A stretch of DNA of 64,000 nucleotides, taken from Streptomyces minutiscleroticus. Lineage in GTDB: Bacteria > Actinomycetota > Actinomycetes > Streptomycetales > Streptomycetaceae. The position numbers and the translations under genes were made by a program. The notes beneath the pieces were generated by a model that was not told the origin of the DNA, did no database searches, and saw only the letters and a program-made list of their open reading frames with translations. This document shows positions 42,244 through 50,442 of the stretch, piece after piece. The stretch covers positions 62,001-126,000 of the forward strand of contig NZ_BMVU01000003.1 in NCBI RefSeq assembly GCF_014650875.1, in the 5' to 3' direction. The stretch's first letter is position 1; each line of letters begins with the position of its first letter.

Positions 42244-44079
42244 ATGTTCACCACTCGTCCCACGCTGCAGGGCACGTTCGGCATGGCCTCGTCCACGCAC
42301 TGGCTGGCCTCCTCCGCCGCCATGGCCGTGCTGGAGGACGACGGCAACGCCTTCGACGCCGCGGTGGCGGCGGCGTTCGTGCTGCACGTCGTCGAACCGC
42401 ACCTGAACGGCCCGGCCGGCGAGGTGCCGATCCTCCTGGCCCCGGCCGGGACCGGACCGCGGGTGCTGTGCGGGCAGGGCCCCGCGCCGGCCGGCGCGAG
42501 CATCGCGCACTACACCTCGCTCGGCCTGGACCTCGTCCCCGGCACCGGCCCGCTGGCAGCCGCCGTGCCCGGCGCGTTCGACGCCTGGATGCTGCTCCTG
42601 CGCGACCACGGCACCAAGTCCCTGGCCGACGTCCTGAAGTACGCCGTCGGCTACGCCGAGGACGGGCACCCGGCGGTCGAGCGGATCGGCGCGACGGTGG
42701 AGACGGTCCGGGAGCTGTTCGAGACCGAGTGGACCACCTCGGCCGAGGTCTACCTGCCCGGCGGCCGCTCCCCGGCGCCGGGCGGCCTGCTGAGGAATCC
42801 CGCGCTGGCGGCGACCTGGCGGCGGCTGCTCGCCGAGGCGCGGGCCGCGGTCCCGGACGGTGCCGGCGCGGGCCGCAGGGAGGCGGAGATCGAGGCGGCG
42901 CGCCGGGTGTGGCGGGAGGGCTTCATAGCCGAGGCGCTCGCCGGCTTCGCCGCCCGGCCCGTCATGGACACCTCCGGCGAGCGGCACGCGGGCACCCTCA
43001 CCGGCGACGACCTCGCCGGGTACGCCGCGCACTACGAGGAGCCGGTCACCCACGACTGGAACGGCTGGACCGTCGCCAAGGCCGGACCCTGGAGCCAAGG
43101 TCCCGCACTGCTCCAGCAACTGGCCCTGCTGGACGACGACTTCGGCGCACCGGGCAGCGGGGCGGAGTACGGGAGCGCCGAGTACGTGCACACCCTCGTC
43201 GAGGGCACCAAGCTCGCGATGGCCGACCGCGAGGCCTGGTACGGCGACGCCGAGGGGGCCGACGTACCGCTGCGGGCGCTGCTGTCGCCCGCGTACAACG
43301 CGGGGCGGCGCGCGCTGATCGACGCCGGGCGCGCGTCGTACGAGCTGCGGCCCGGCAGCCCCGACGGGCGTGCGCCCCGGCTGCCGGCGCTGGTCTCGGG
43401 GGAGCGGAGCCCGCGCGTGCCCGCCCCCGCGGCCGCGGGGGCGGGGGAACCGACCGTGGCCCGGGACGGCGCCACCCGCGGCGACACCTGCCACCTCGAC
43501 GTCGTGGACCGCTGGGGCAACATGATCTCGGCGACGCCCAGCGGCGGCTGGCTCCAGTCCAACCCCGTCGTCCCCTCCCTGGGCTTCCCGCTGGGCACCC
43601 GGCTGCAGATGACCTGGCTGGAGCCCGGCCTGCCGAACTCCCTGACGCCCGGCCGCCGTCCGCGCACCACCCTGACACCGTCCCTGGCCCTGCGCGACGG
43701 TGTGCCGGTGCTCGCCTTCGGAACTCCCGGCGGCGATCAGCAGGACCAGTGGAGCCTGCACTTCCTGCTGGCCGTGGCGGTGCGCGGGACATTCCGTGGC
43801 GGTTACGACCTGCAGGGCGCGATCGACGCCCCGAACTGGCACACCGAAGCGTTTCCCTCCTCCTTCTACCCGCGTGCCGTGAACCCCGGGACGATCACCG
43901 TGGAATCCCGTGCCGGCGACGACGTGATCGCGGGCCTGCGCCGCCGCGGGCACCGCGTCACGGTCGCCGGTCCCTGGTCGGAGGGGAGACTGTGCGCGGT
44001 GGCCCGCGACCCGGAGACGGGTGTGCTGTCGGCGGCGGCGAACCCGCGCATGATGCAGGGGTACGCCGTCGGGCGATAG
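42244..44079 (+). CDS. Gamma-glutamyltransferase-family Ntn hydrolase
   Basis: This 611-residue member of the gamma-glutamyltranspeptidase family has the N-terminal ASSTHWLASSAAMAVLEDDGNAFDAAVAAAFVLHVVEPHLNGPAGEV segment. A predicted autoprocessing nucleophile is T415 in RGDTCHLDVVDRWGNMIS, and GGDQQDQWSLHFLL occurs near the C-terminus. There is no signal peptide, so it is probably cytoplasmic. Classical GGTs have T-T-H/S at the site; D-T-C-H is a divergent form seen in acylase-like members. Function could be glutathione or amide hydrolysis. Its expected LysR-type regulator next door is broken. Confidence 0.82.
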   Translation: MFTTRPTLQGTFGMASSTHWLASSAAMAVLEDDGNAFDAAVAAAFVLHVVEPHLNGPAGEVPILLAPAGTGPRVLCGQGPAPAGASIAHYTSLGLDLVPGTGPLAAAVPGAFDAWMLLLRDHGTKSLADVLKYAVGYAEDGHPAVERIGATVETVRELFETEWTTSAEVYLPGGRSPAPGGLLRNPALAATWRRLLAEARAAVPDGAGAGRREAEIEAARRVWREGFIAEALAGFAARPVMDTSGERHAGTLTGDDLAGYAAHYEEPVTHDWNGWTVAKAGPWSQGPALLQQLALLDDDFGAPGSGAEYGSAEYVHTLVEGTKLAMADREAWYGDAEGADVPLRALLSPAYNAGRRALIDAGRASYELRPGSPDGRAPRLPALVSGERSPRVPAPAAAGAGEPTVARDGATRGDTCHLDVVDRWGNMISATPSGGWLQSNPVVPSLGFPLGTRLQMTWLEPGLPNSLTPGRRPRTTLTPSLALRDGVPVLAFGTPGGDQQDQWSLHFLLAVAVRGTFRGGYDLQGAIDAPNWHTEAFPSSFYPRAVNPGTITVESRAGDDVIAGLRRRGHRVTVAGPWSEGRLCAVARDPETGVLSAAANPRMMQGYAVGR

Positions 44080-44150
44080 GCCGCCGGGGCGCGGAGAGCC
44101 GCGGCGCTCCGCGCCGGGCGCGCGGTTCCCGGTGCCGGGGGGTCCGCGGC

Positions 44151-44234
44151 GCAGACGGTGGCACCGTGACCGTCCCGGTCCGCACCGGGACCACGTTCGC
44201 GGACGGCACCCGGTCCGCCACGGCTGCGCAGTGG
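44151..44234 (+). other. Possible relic of a family-5 solute-binding protein
   Basis: A short in-frame stretch reads ADGGTVTVPVRTGTTFADGT, close to the common DG-TVT--LR-GVTFADGTP motif of oligopeptide-binding proteins. It has no start and decays at once, in the gap between the gamma-glutamyltransferase and MFS genes. It could be coincidence. Confidence 0.25.
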
Positions 44235-44348
44235 CCGCGAGATCGCCCGCGAGGCGGTGGTCATGGAGGGGCGAGGCAGGGGGACGGCGGTCCGGTGCAG
44301 GCGGCGGTCCGAAGGAGGCGTACGGAGGCCCGCCCCGGTGTTCCCGGC

Positions 44349-45707
44349 TCACCGGGCGTCCGAGGGCTTCCGGCACGCCGGGCCGGGTCGGCCGTCGTCC
44401 GCGGCGATGCGGCTGCGCTCCTGCTCCGGCGGGTGGGCCCGCGGAAGGTCGCGTTCGCGGCGCATCGGGCCCAGCGCGAGGACGAGCCAGGAGGACGCGA
44501 CGACACTCGTCATGACCCACATGGCCGGCCGGTACCCGACGGTGTCACCGAGCACGCCGCCGAGCAGGGACCCGGCCGGGACGGTGCTGTGGTTGACCAC
44601 CATGGCCGTGGCCACGACCCGGCCGAGCAGGCGCGGCGGGCAGTAGGCCTGGCGGAAACCGCCGACCACGATGTTGGCCACGCAGACGCCGGTCCCGACG
44701 AGGACGGACCCCACCGCGAACAGCACCGTCCCCGGCCCCGCCGTGGTCAGGGGCAGGAGCAGCACGAACGGCAGGGTGGCGGCCTGCAGCAGGAGCAGCC
44801 CGCGCGCGGTGCCGAACCACCGGCCGACCCGGGTGGCCACCAGCGCGCCCACGACGCCGCCGGCGCTGCCGCCGGTCAGCAGCAGCCCGACCACGGCCGG
44901 GTCGAGGCCGACGGTACGGACCAGGAACACGACCTGGACCGCCTGATAGCCCGTCAGCGCCATGTTGATCACGGCACCCCACGCGACCATCGGCCGCAGG
45001 TACCGGTCCCGGGCCACGAAGCGGACCCCCTCGGCGATCTGCCGTCGGAGGGGGACGCGTTCCCCGCCGGGGGCGCGGTCCGGCTCCATCGCGCCGATCC
45101 GCCCCAGGCAGGCCGCGGAGACCAGGAACGTCACCGCGTCGGCCGCGAGCGCGGTGACCGCGCCGAACGCCTGGGCGAGCAGTCCCGCCGCCCCCGGCCC
45201 GGCGACCTGGGCGGCGGCCTCGGCGCCCTGCAGCCTGGCGTTGCCCTCCAGCAGGTCGCGGCCGTCGAGCACGGTCCGCACGTACGCGTGGCAGGCGGTG
45301 CTGAAGCACACCGCGGCGGTGCCGCAGACCAGGGCGACGGCGACCATGTGCCCGAAGGTGAGCGCGCCGAGCCACGCCGCCAACGGAACACTCGTCAGGG
45401 CCGCACAGGAGACCAGGTCGCACACTGTCATCACGGTGCGTTTGGGCGCCCGGTCCACCCACGCGCCCACGGGCAGGCCCACCAGCAGCCAGGGCAGCCA
45501 CACGGCCGCGGTGAGCAGGCCGACGGCGGTGGAACCGGTGTCCAGCACCTCGACCGAGATCAGCGGTACGGCCACCACGGTGACACTGTTGCCCAGACCG
45601 CTCACCGTCTCGCCCGTCCAGAGCAGACGGAAGTCCCGTTGTGCGAGTACGCCCCATCGCGTCCGGGGCCGGTCCGGCGTGTCGTTCCTCGGGTCCATCC
45701 GAGGCAT
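44349..45707 (-). CDS. MFS exporter (enterobactin-exporter/tetracycline-like)
   Basis: The protein has about 452 residues and 12 membrane helices, beginning RWGVLAQRDFRLLWTGETVSGLGNSVTVVAVPLI, the pattern of the EntS-like MFS_3 subgroup. VGLPVGAWVDRAPKRTVMTVCDLVSC is its motif A. GTGVCVANIVVGGFRQAYCPPRLLGRVVATAMVVNHSTVPAGSLLGGVLGD is its second conserved block. The start is uncertain between ATG at 45707 and ATG at 45698; neither has a clear ribosome-binding site. A second MFS gene lies 250 bases upstream on the same strand. Confidence 0.85.
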   Translation of the reverse strand: MPRMDPRNDTPDRPRTRWGVLAQRDFRLLWTGETVSGLGNSVTVVAVPLISVEVLDTGSTAVGLLTAAVWLPWLLVGLPVGAWVDRAPKRTVMTVCDLVSCAALTSVPLAAWLGALTFGHMVAVALVCGTAAVCFSTACHAYVRTVLDGRDLLEGNARLQGAEAAAQVAGPGAAGLLAQAFGAVTALAADAVTFLVSAACLGRIGAMEPDRAPGGERVPLRRQIAEGVRFVARDRYLRPMVAWGAVINMALTGYQAVQVVFLVRTVGLDPAVVGLLLTGGSAGGVVGALVATRVGRWFGTARGLLLLQAATLPFVLLLPLTTAGPGTVLFAVGSVLVGTGVCVANIVVGGFRQAYCPPRLLGRVVATAMVVNHSTVPAGSLLGGVLGDTVGYRPAMWVMTSVVASSWLVLALGPMRRERDLPRAHPPEQERSRIAADDGRPGPACRKPSDAR

Positions 45708-45956
45708 CGTGCCGTAGGCCGACACACTGTGTCCTGTCCTTTCCGGCGGCCTTCCCTGCCGCACACCCTGCGGCCCGGGGGCCGCTCCGGCCACCGGGCG
45801 CCGGCCACCGGTCACCGGTCACCGGACGCCGGAACGCCGGGCGGCGGAGCGGAAGGGCGGTGCTCGGGACGGCATGCCGGAGCCGGAGAGCACGGTGGGA
45901 CAGGCGGCCCGCCGCCCTTGTGCGGTGGCGGGGGAGCGCCGCGCGCGCCGGTCGGT

Positions 45957-47405
45957 TCAGGCACCCGCCGGGGCCGGCCGAGGGGGCAGCCCCGTGCGGT
46001 TGTCGCGCAGCGGGCCGGAGGCCAGCCCGAGCAGGCCGATGCCGGTGACCACCGCGGCGCAGGCGACGACGGCGGCCACCGGGCCCGCGAACCCGGCGAG
46101 CGCGCCGAGCACGTTGTTCATCAGCAGCAGGGCGAGGCTCTGCACGAGGACGAGCACGGCCTGGATGCGGGACAGGTGGCTCTCGGGCGTCTCCGCGAGG
46201 ACCAGTGGCGCGATGTGCGCGGAGAAGACGCCGTTGCCGATGCCGACGACCAGTCCGGCGGCCGTCGCTCCCGCCGGGCCGGGCGCCAGTCCCAGTCCCA
46301 GCGCCCCCAGTCCCGCCACCACGAGTCCGCCCGCCGCCAGCAGCCCGGGGCGACCCAGCGGACCGCGCCGTACGACGGCCAGGGTCACCGCCACCATGCC
46401 GACGCCCTGCGCCCCGATCACCAGCCCCGCGGTTCCCGCGCCCCAGTGCTCCGCCCGCGCGAGCAGGGGGAGCAGCAGCGGCAGTACGGGCAGCAGGAAG
46501 CCGGCGGCGGCGCCGGTGAGCAGGAGGCCCGGGCGCAGGACCGGGTGGGAGAACGCGACGCGCACACCGTCCGCGGCGTCCTTGAGCAGGTGGGACGCCG
46601 CGGGGGAGGGCGGCGCCCCGTACCGGGGCCGGACGGCGGTCAGCACGGTCAGGACGAGGGCGAAGGTGACGGCATTGACCAGGGCGGCGCCCGCCAGTCC
46701 GGCGAGACCCACGAGCACGCCGCCGAGCGGCCCGCCTCCCGTGTTGATCACCTGGCCGCCGACCTGCCGCAGGGACAGCGCGCGCGGCAGGTGCTCCCGG
46801 GGCACCAGACGCCGCGGCATGGACCCGGAGGCCGGCAGGTAGAAGGCGTCGGCGACACCGACCGCCACGCCCGCCGCGACGAGCAGAGCGGGCGGTGCGC
46901 CCAGGTGGTGGGCCACGGCGGCCAGGACGAGGGAGAACACGAGCATTCCCGCGTCGCCCGCGATCAGGACGCGGCGTGCGCTGATCCGGTCGCTCACCGC
47001 GCCCCCGACGAGCAGCAGCAGGACACGGGGCAGGCTGACGGCGCTCAGAACCAGGCCTGCGACGGCTCCGCCGTGCTCGCTCGCCGCCCAGCCGAGGGCG
47101 AAGCAGAAGACGGCGTTGCCCGCCAAGGACGCCAGGATGCCGCCGAGCCACAGCCAGTACGAGCGGGGGAGCCGGCCCCCGCCGCTCCCGCGCCCCGCGT
47201 CGGCCGCCTCGGGCGAACGTGCCTTGCCGCCCGCCCCGGACGCACGGCTTTCGCCGGCCGTCCCGGACGCAGGGCCTTCGTCGGCCGTTGCGGACACACG
47301 GCTCTCGCCCGTCCAGGACGGAGGCCCCACGTCGACCGCTTCGGACGAAGCGGTGCCCGAGGCGTCCGCGGAAGGACGCAAGGGGTTCTCTTCAGGCGCT
47401 GGCAT
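45957..47405 (-). CDS. MFS exporter with disordered N-terminal extension
   Basis: This 482-residue transporter has an N-terminal cytoplasmic tail of about 75 low-complexity residues (Ala/Gly/Ser/Glu-rich, with repeated SRASGA-type units). Twelve helices follow: LWLGGILASLAGNAVFCFALGWAASEHGG, GGAVSDRISARRVLIAGD and LPRALSLRQVGGQVINTGGGPLGGVLVG, again the MFS_3 type. The ATG has GGGAG 6 bases upstream. It is encoded in tandem with a second MFS gene. The substrate is unknown. Confidence 0.83.
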   Translation of the reverse strand: MPAPEENPLRPSADASGTASSEAVDVGPPSWTGESRVSATADEGPASGTAGESRASGAGGKARSPEAADAGRGSGGGRLPRSYWLWLGGILASLAGNAVFCFALGWAASEHGGAVAGLVLSAVSLPRVLLLLVGGAVSDRISARRVLIAGDAGMLVFSLVLAAVAHHLGAPPALLVAAGVAVGVADAFYLPASGSMPRRLVPREHLPRALSLRQVGGQVINTGGGPLGGVLVGLAGLAGAALVNAVTFALVLTVLTAVRPRYGAPPSPAASHLLKDAADGVRVAFSHPVLRPGLLLTGAAAGFLLPVLPLLLPLLARAEHWGAGTAGLVIGAQGVGMVAVTLAVVRRGPLGRPGLLAAGGLVVAGLGALGLGLAPGPAGATAAGLVVGIGNGVFSAHIAPLVLAETPESHLSRIQAVLVLVQSLALLLMNNVLGALAGFAGPVAAVVACAAVVTGIGLLGLASGPLRDNRTGLPPRPAPAGA

Positions 47406-47598
47406 GGGGCACTCCCGGGGCGGCACGGCTGATGACGGTGATCGGCGTGCCCCACGGTCGCAGACGGCACTGACAAGTCCCCCGGCGACGGCACTGGCAA
47501 CGCCCCCGTCCCGCGCAAGCAGGTCCCAGGGCCCCAAGGCCCGTCGGTGGACCGGCTGTTCCGGTCGTCGGCGGCTCGTACGGCGGGCCGGCCCGTCC

Positions 47599-47659
47599 GG
47601 CCCGTCCGGTCGATCCGGCCCGTCCGGTCGATCCGGTCCGTTCGGTCCGTTCGGTCCCC
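47599..47659. repeat. Tandem ccgtccggtcgatccgg repeats
   Basis: Two copies of an 18-base unit (ccgtccggtcgatccggy) are followed by two copies of ccgttcggt, inside the 363-base gap between the divergent MFS and methyltransferase genes. No gene lies in that gap. Confidence 0.75.
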
Positions 47660-47768
47660 GGGACCGTTCAGCGCGCTGTCGTCCTCAAGAGGTCCGGCAC
47701 CGCCCGCGGGGCCGCCGCGGCCGACACCTTCCCGGCCTCCCGAGCGGCCGGCCCCTCACCTGCTCCGC

Positions 47769-48614
47769 ATGCCCGACGACACCACGTACGCGCAGCGCGA
47801 CGACCGGCCCGCGGAGTCCCGGCGGGTGCGCCTGGGCCGGACCTTCGACGAGGACGCGGAGCCGTACGACCGGGCCAGGCCCGGATATCCGCCGGAGCTG
47901 TACGACGACCTGGCGGAGCTGGCGGGTGTCCGTCCCGGCAGCCGCGTGCTGGAGGCGGGCTGCGGCACCGGCCGGGCGACGGTGCCGCCGGCCGGCCGGG
48001 GCTGCCGGATCACGGCCGTCGAGGCGGGGCCGCGCATGGCCGCGGTCGCCCGCCGCAACCTGGCCGGGGCCGGGGCGGTGGACGCGGAGGTGGTGACGGC
48101 GGAGTTCGAGAGCTGGCCGCTGCCCGAGGAGCCGTTCGACGCGGTCGTCTCGGCGACGGCGTTCCACTGGATCGACCCGGCGGTGCGGACGGCCGGGGCC
48201 GCCGACGTGCTGCGTCCGGGCGGGGCGCTCGCCGTGGTGCGCACCCAGCACGTGAGGGGCGGCACCGAGGAGTTCTTCGCCGAGGCCCGGCGCTGCTACG
48301 AGCGCTTCGACCCGGACACGCGGCCCGGACTGCGGCCTCCCGCGGCGGCCGACGTCGAGGGCTCGGACCACGCGGAGGAAGCGGCGCGGAACGGCCGGTT
48401 CGGTCCCACGGTCCTCCGCCGCCACGAGCGGGACCCGATGTACACCACGTCCGGCCACCTGGAACTGCTGCTGACCTACTCCAACCACCGGGCGCTTCCC
48501 GAAGCGGCCGGGAACGGACTGCTGGAGTGCGTCGCGGGCCCGATCGACGGCCGGTACGGCGGCCGGGTGACCAAGCGGTACCTCATCGAACTGGCGGTGT
48601 CGCGCGGGCGGTGA
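47769..48614 (+). CDS. Class I SAM-dependent methyltransferase
   Basis: The 281-residue protein has the SAM motif I VLEAGCGTGRATVPPAGRGCRITAVEAGPRMAAVARRN, motif II FDAVVSATAFHWIDP and motif III VLRPGGALAVV. The N-terminal FDEDAEPYDRARPGYPPELYDDL is typical of the Methyltransf_11/25 group common in Actinobacteria. Motif I has PPAGRG where most relatives have LA-RG, possibly a small local change. The start ATG is chosen by alignment; the ribosome-binding site is weak. The substrate is unknown. Confidence 0.82.
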   Translation: MPDDTTYAQRDDRPAESRRVRLGRTFDEDAEPYDRARPGYPPELYDDLAELAGVRPGSRVLEAGCGTGRATVPPAGRGCRITAVEAGPRMAAVARRNLAGAGAVDAEVVTAEFESWPLPEEPFDAVVSATAFHWIDPAVRTAGAADVLRPGGALAVVRTQHVRGGTEEFFAEARRCYERFDPDTRPGLRPPAAADVEGSDHAEEAARNGRFGPTVLRRHERDPMYTTSGHLELLLTYSNHRALPEAAGNGLLECVAGPIDGRYGGRVTKRYLIELAVSRGR

Positions 48615-48618
48615 CACC

Positions 48619-48662
48619 GGACCGCCGGCCCGCCGTCCCCTCGCGGGGGCGGCGGGCCGGCG
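48619..48662. terminator. Bidirectional hairpin between convergent genes
   Basis: Perfect 15-base arms at 48619-48633 and 48648-48662 (accgccggcccgccg and its complement) are extended inward by tcccc/gggg. It terminates the methyltransferase gene and probably the facing DUF5133 gene. Confidence 0.85.
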
Positions 48663-48705
48663 GTGTCCGTCGGATCCGGGGCGGGCGGGGAGACGGCGCG
48701 TGCCG

Positions 48706-48951
48706 TCACGCGGCCAGCGCCTCGTCCGCCTGCGTCCCCTCCTGGCGGGCGGCGCAGAGCCGCTCCAGGAGCGCGTCGGCGGCGGCGAGGGCCTCGTCGG
48801 CCGTGCGGGTCGCGGTCATGACGCACAGCGTGTACGTGGCGTCCTCGAGGTCCTGGCTCGTGCGGCCGGTGGGACGCACGTCGTGGCGGATGCGGGCGTC
48901 CGCGAAACGGGCGAGCACCATCCGCAGTTCCTTCTCGGTCGGCAGCAGCAC
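48706..48951 (-). CDS. DUF5133 protein
   Basis: This 81-residue protein fits the DUF5133 family of small streptomycete proteins: N-terminal MLLPTEKELRMVLARFADARIRHDV, central DLEDATYTLCVMTATRTADEALAAADALL. No catalytic residues or membrane segments are visible. The function is unknown; relatives sometimes lie next to STAS/anti-sigma genes. It is transcribed alone. Confidence 0.75.
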   Translation of the reverse strand: MLLPTEKELRMVLARFADARIRHDVRPTGRTSQDLEDATYTLCVMTATRTADEALAAADALLERLCAARQEGTQADEALAA

Positions 48952-48976
48952 GGCAGTTCCTCTCTACAGGCACAGC

Positions 48977-49575
48977 TCACGGGCCGGTCGGGTCACGCTG
49001 TGAGCCGTGAGCCGCGGAAGGCGGCCCCGCTCGGCCTCCGCGCGGCGCGTGGTGGCAGTGAATCCGGTCTCCGCCTGCCCCGCTTTCCATGTTCCATACA
49101 TACATATCCGCGGCCGGGTCCGCGGGGCGGCCGCCGCCGGTCGTCCGGCCAAGGATCGTGCGGACGAAGTCCCCGCGCTCGAAGCCGGGGACGAAGTGCT
49201 CCGGCGCGTCCGCCTTCACGTTGCCGAACGTCGTCTCCGGCTTGGTGCGGATGCCGTCCGTGAAGGCATCCAGGATGCGGTGCTCGAAGCCGGGGCGCGG
49301 GTGCGGCGCCACGACGGCATCGCGGTCCTGCGGGGGGAGATGTCCTCGTACCCGATGCCCAGTACGTCGTGCTCGGCGCCCGCCGTCACCAGTGCCACCT
49401 CCGGCTCCATGAACCGCGGGACGCCGGGGGTGGTGCGCAGCGCGATCGCCGTCCACACGCGGCGCACACTGTCCTCGGGCACACCGTGGGTCTGCAGGAA
49501 CCGCTTCGTCTCGTCGGCGCCGTCCACCTCGAACCGGCGGCCGTGTCGGAGGACACACGCCCGGCGGCCGCGCCT
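48977..49575 (-). pseudogene. HD-domain hydrolase (cyanamide hydratase-like), truncated and frameshifted
   Basis: One frame reads FEVDGADETKRFLQTHGVPEDSVRRVWTAIALRTTPGVPRFMEPEVALVTAG then DVLGIGYEDISP. The other continues DRDAVVAAHPRPGFEHRILDAFTDGIRTKPETTFGNVKADAPEHFVPGFERGDFVRTIL. The shift lies at a run of six C (49332-49337); one more C would restore the frame. The N-terminal part with the HD metal site is missing. It resembles HD-domain cyanamide hydratase-family proteins. It is divergent from the SnoaL-like gene at 49689. Confidence 0.72.
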
Positions 49576-49651
49576 GGTGCATGCGCCCGCCGGACGACCG
49601 AGCCCGGACGAGCCGGCGTCGTCCGGTTCCCCCGGGCGTGATCGTGCGCTC

Positions 49652-49682
49652 TTGACCTCAAGCCGACTTGAGGTAGGAGGCT
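49652..49682 (+). promoter_or_regulatory. SoxR-type operator/promoter
   Basis: The palindrome cctcaag-ccga-cttgagg at 49656-49673 has the form of the SoxR box (E. coli: cctcaagttaacttgagg). It overlaps a -35 ttgacc at 49652-49657. Counting the 19-base spacer usual for MerR-family promoters gives a -10 of gaggct (49677-49682) and a transcription start at or next to the ATG at 49689, so the mRNA may be leaderless. The downstream gene should be induced by redox-active compounds, if this is a SoxR site. Confidence 0.75.
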
Positions 49683-49688
49683 CGGAGC

Positions 49689-50150
49689 ATGACCAGTCGG
49701 ACGGATCACGCAGAGATCGGTGTGCTCGTCGATCGTTTCTTCCACGCCCTGGACGAGCGGGAGTTCGCAGCGGGCTGGGCCCTCGACTTCGTCACCGACG
49801 ACGTACGCATGGAGACACCTTTGGGAACGTCGCGAGGAGCCGCGGCCGTACGCTCCACCGAGGAGGCGCTCGAACGCTACGACCGCACCCAGCACATCGC
49901 GTCCGGAATCCTGACGGACGCGGAGGCCGGAGCGGAGCGCGCCACCGTCTCGTGGAACGCCCTGATGACCCACGTCCATCGTGAAGCCACGCTGTCGGAA
50001 CGCGGCGCCGACGCCGATCCCCTGTTCGTGGTGGGCGGCCGCTTCGAGGCCGACCTGCGCCGCACTCCCCGCGGCTGGCGCTTCAGCCGGGTCGAGGTCC
50101 GGCCGACCTGGACGAAGGGCGAGCCGCCTCCGGGGGTCGACGCGCGGTGA
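49689..50150 (+). CDS. SnoaL-like / NTF2-fold protein under a SoxR-type promoter
   Basis: The protein of 153 residues is SnoaL-like (EIGVLVDRFFHALDEREFAAGWALDFVTDDVRMETPLG, ATVSWNALMTHVHR, GGRFEADLRRTPRGWRFSRVEVRPTW). The promoter carries a nearly canonical SoxR box, so the protein probably acts in response to redox-cycling metabolites such as actinorhodin-like quinones. It could bind or modify such compounds; the substrate is not known. GGAGG 8 bases before the ATG is also a fair ribosome-binding site if a leader exists. Confidence 0.82.
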   Translation: MTSRTDHAEIGVLVDRFFHALDEREFAAGWALDFVTDDVRMETPLGTSRGAAAVRSTEEALERYDRTQHIASGILTDAEAGAERATVSWNALMTHVHREATLSERGADADPLFVVGGRFEADLRRTPRGWRFSRVEVRPTWTKGEPPPGVDAR

Positions 50151-50402
50151 CCGCCCGACGGGTCGAACCTCGTGCGGGTCGGACCTCCTACGGGTCGGAC
50201 CGATGACGGATCAGGCCGATCGGCGCGGCCACGGGTCGAGTGCCGCGTGGTCGCCGTCGGTCGGGCCACGACGGAGATCGACACGGTGATCAAGGGCGCG
50301 AGTCCCGGCCGTCGATGCCGGACGGCCGGTCGGACCGCCCCTGCCAAGGGCGCTTCGCGCACGCGAGGGCTCGTGGCGCCGGTGGTCGGATTTCCGGCGA
50401 GG

Positions 50403-50436
50403 AGAGGTTAGGCTCACCTTACTAAGGCGTTATCGT
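50403..50436 (+). promoter_or_regulatory. Iron box (IdeR/DmdR type) and promoter
   Basis: Bases 50403-50421 read agaggttaggctcacctta, matching the actinobacterial iron box ttaggttaggctcacctaa at 16 of 19 positions. A -35-like ttaggc (50408-50413) and a -10-like tatcgt (50431-50436) are 17 bases apart. The -10 ends 6 bases before the ATG at 50443, so transcription would start at the start codon. Iron-loaded DmdR would block the -35. Confidence 0.78.
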
Positions 50437-50442
50437 TCTCCC

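Noticed and set aside
42171..47432. A 1753-codon open frame on the plus strand across the gamma-glutamyltransferase and MFS genes
   Set aside because: It is out of frame with the recognised gamma-glutamyltransferase and antisense to two clear MFS transporters. It has low-complexity Arg/Gly/Ala composition, the usual shadow effect in high-GC DNA.
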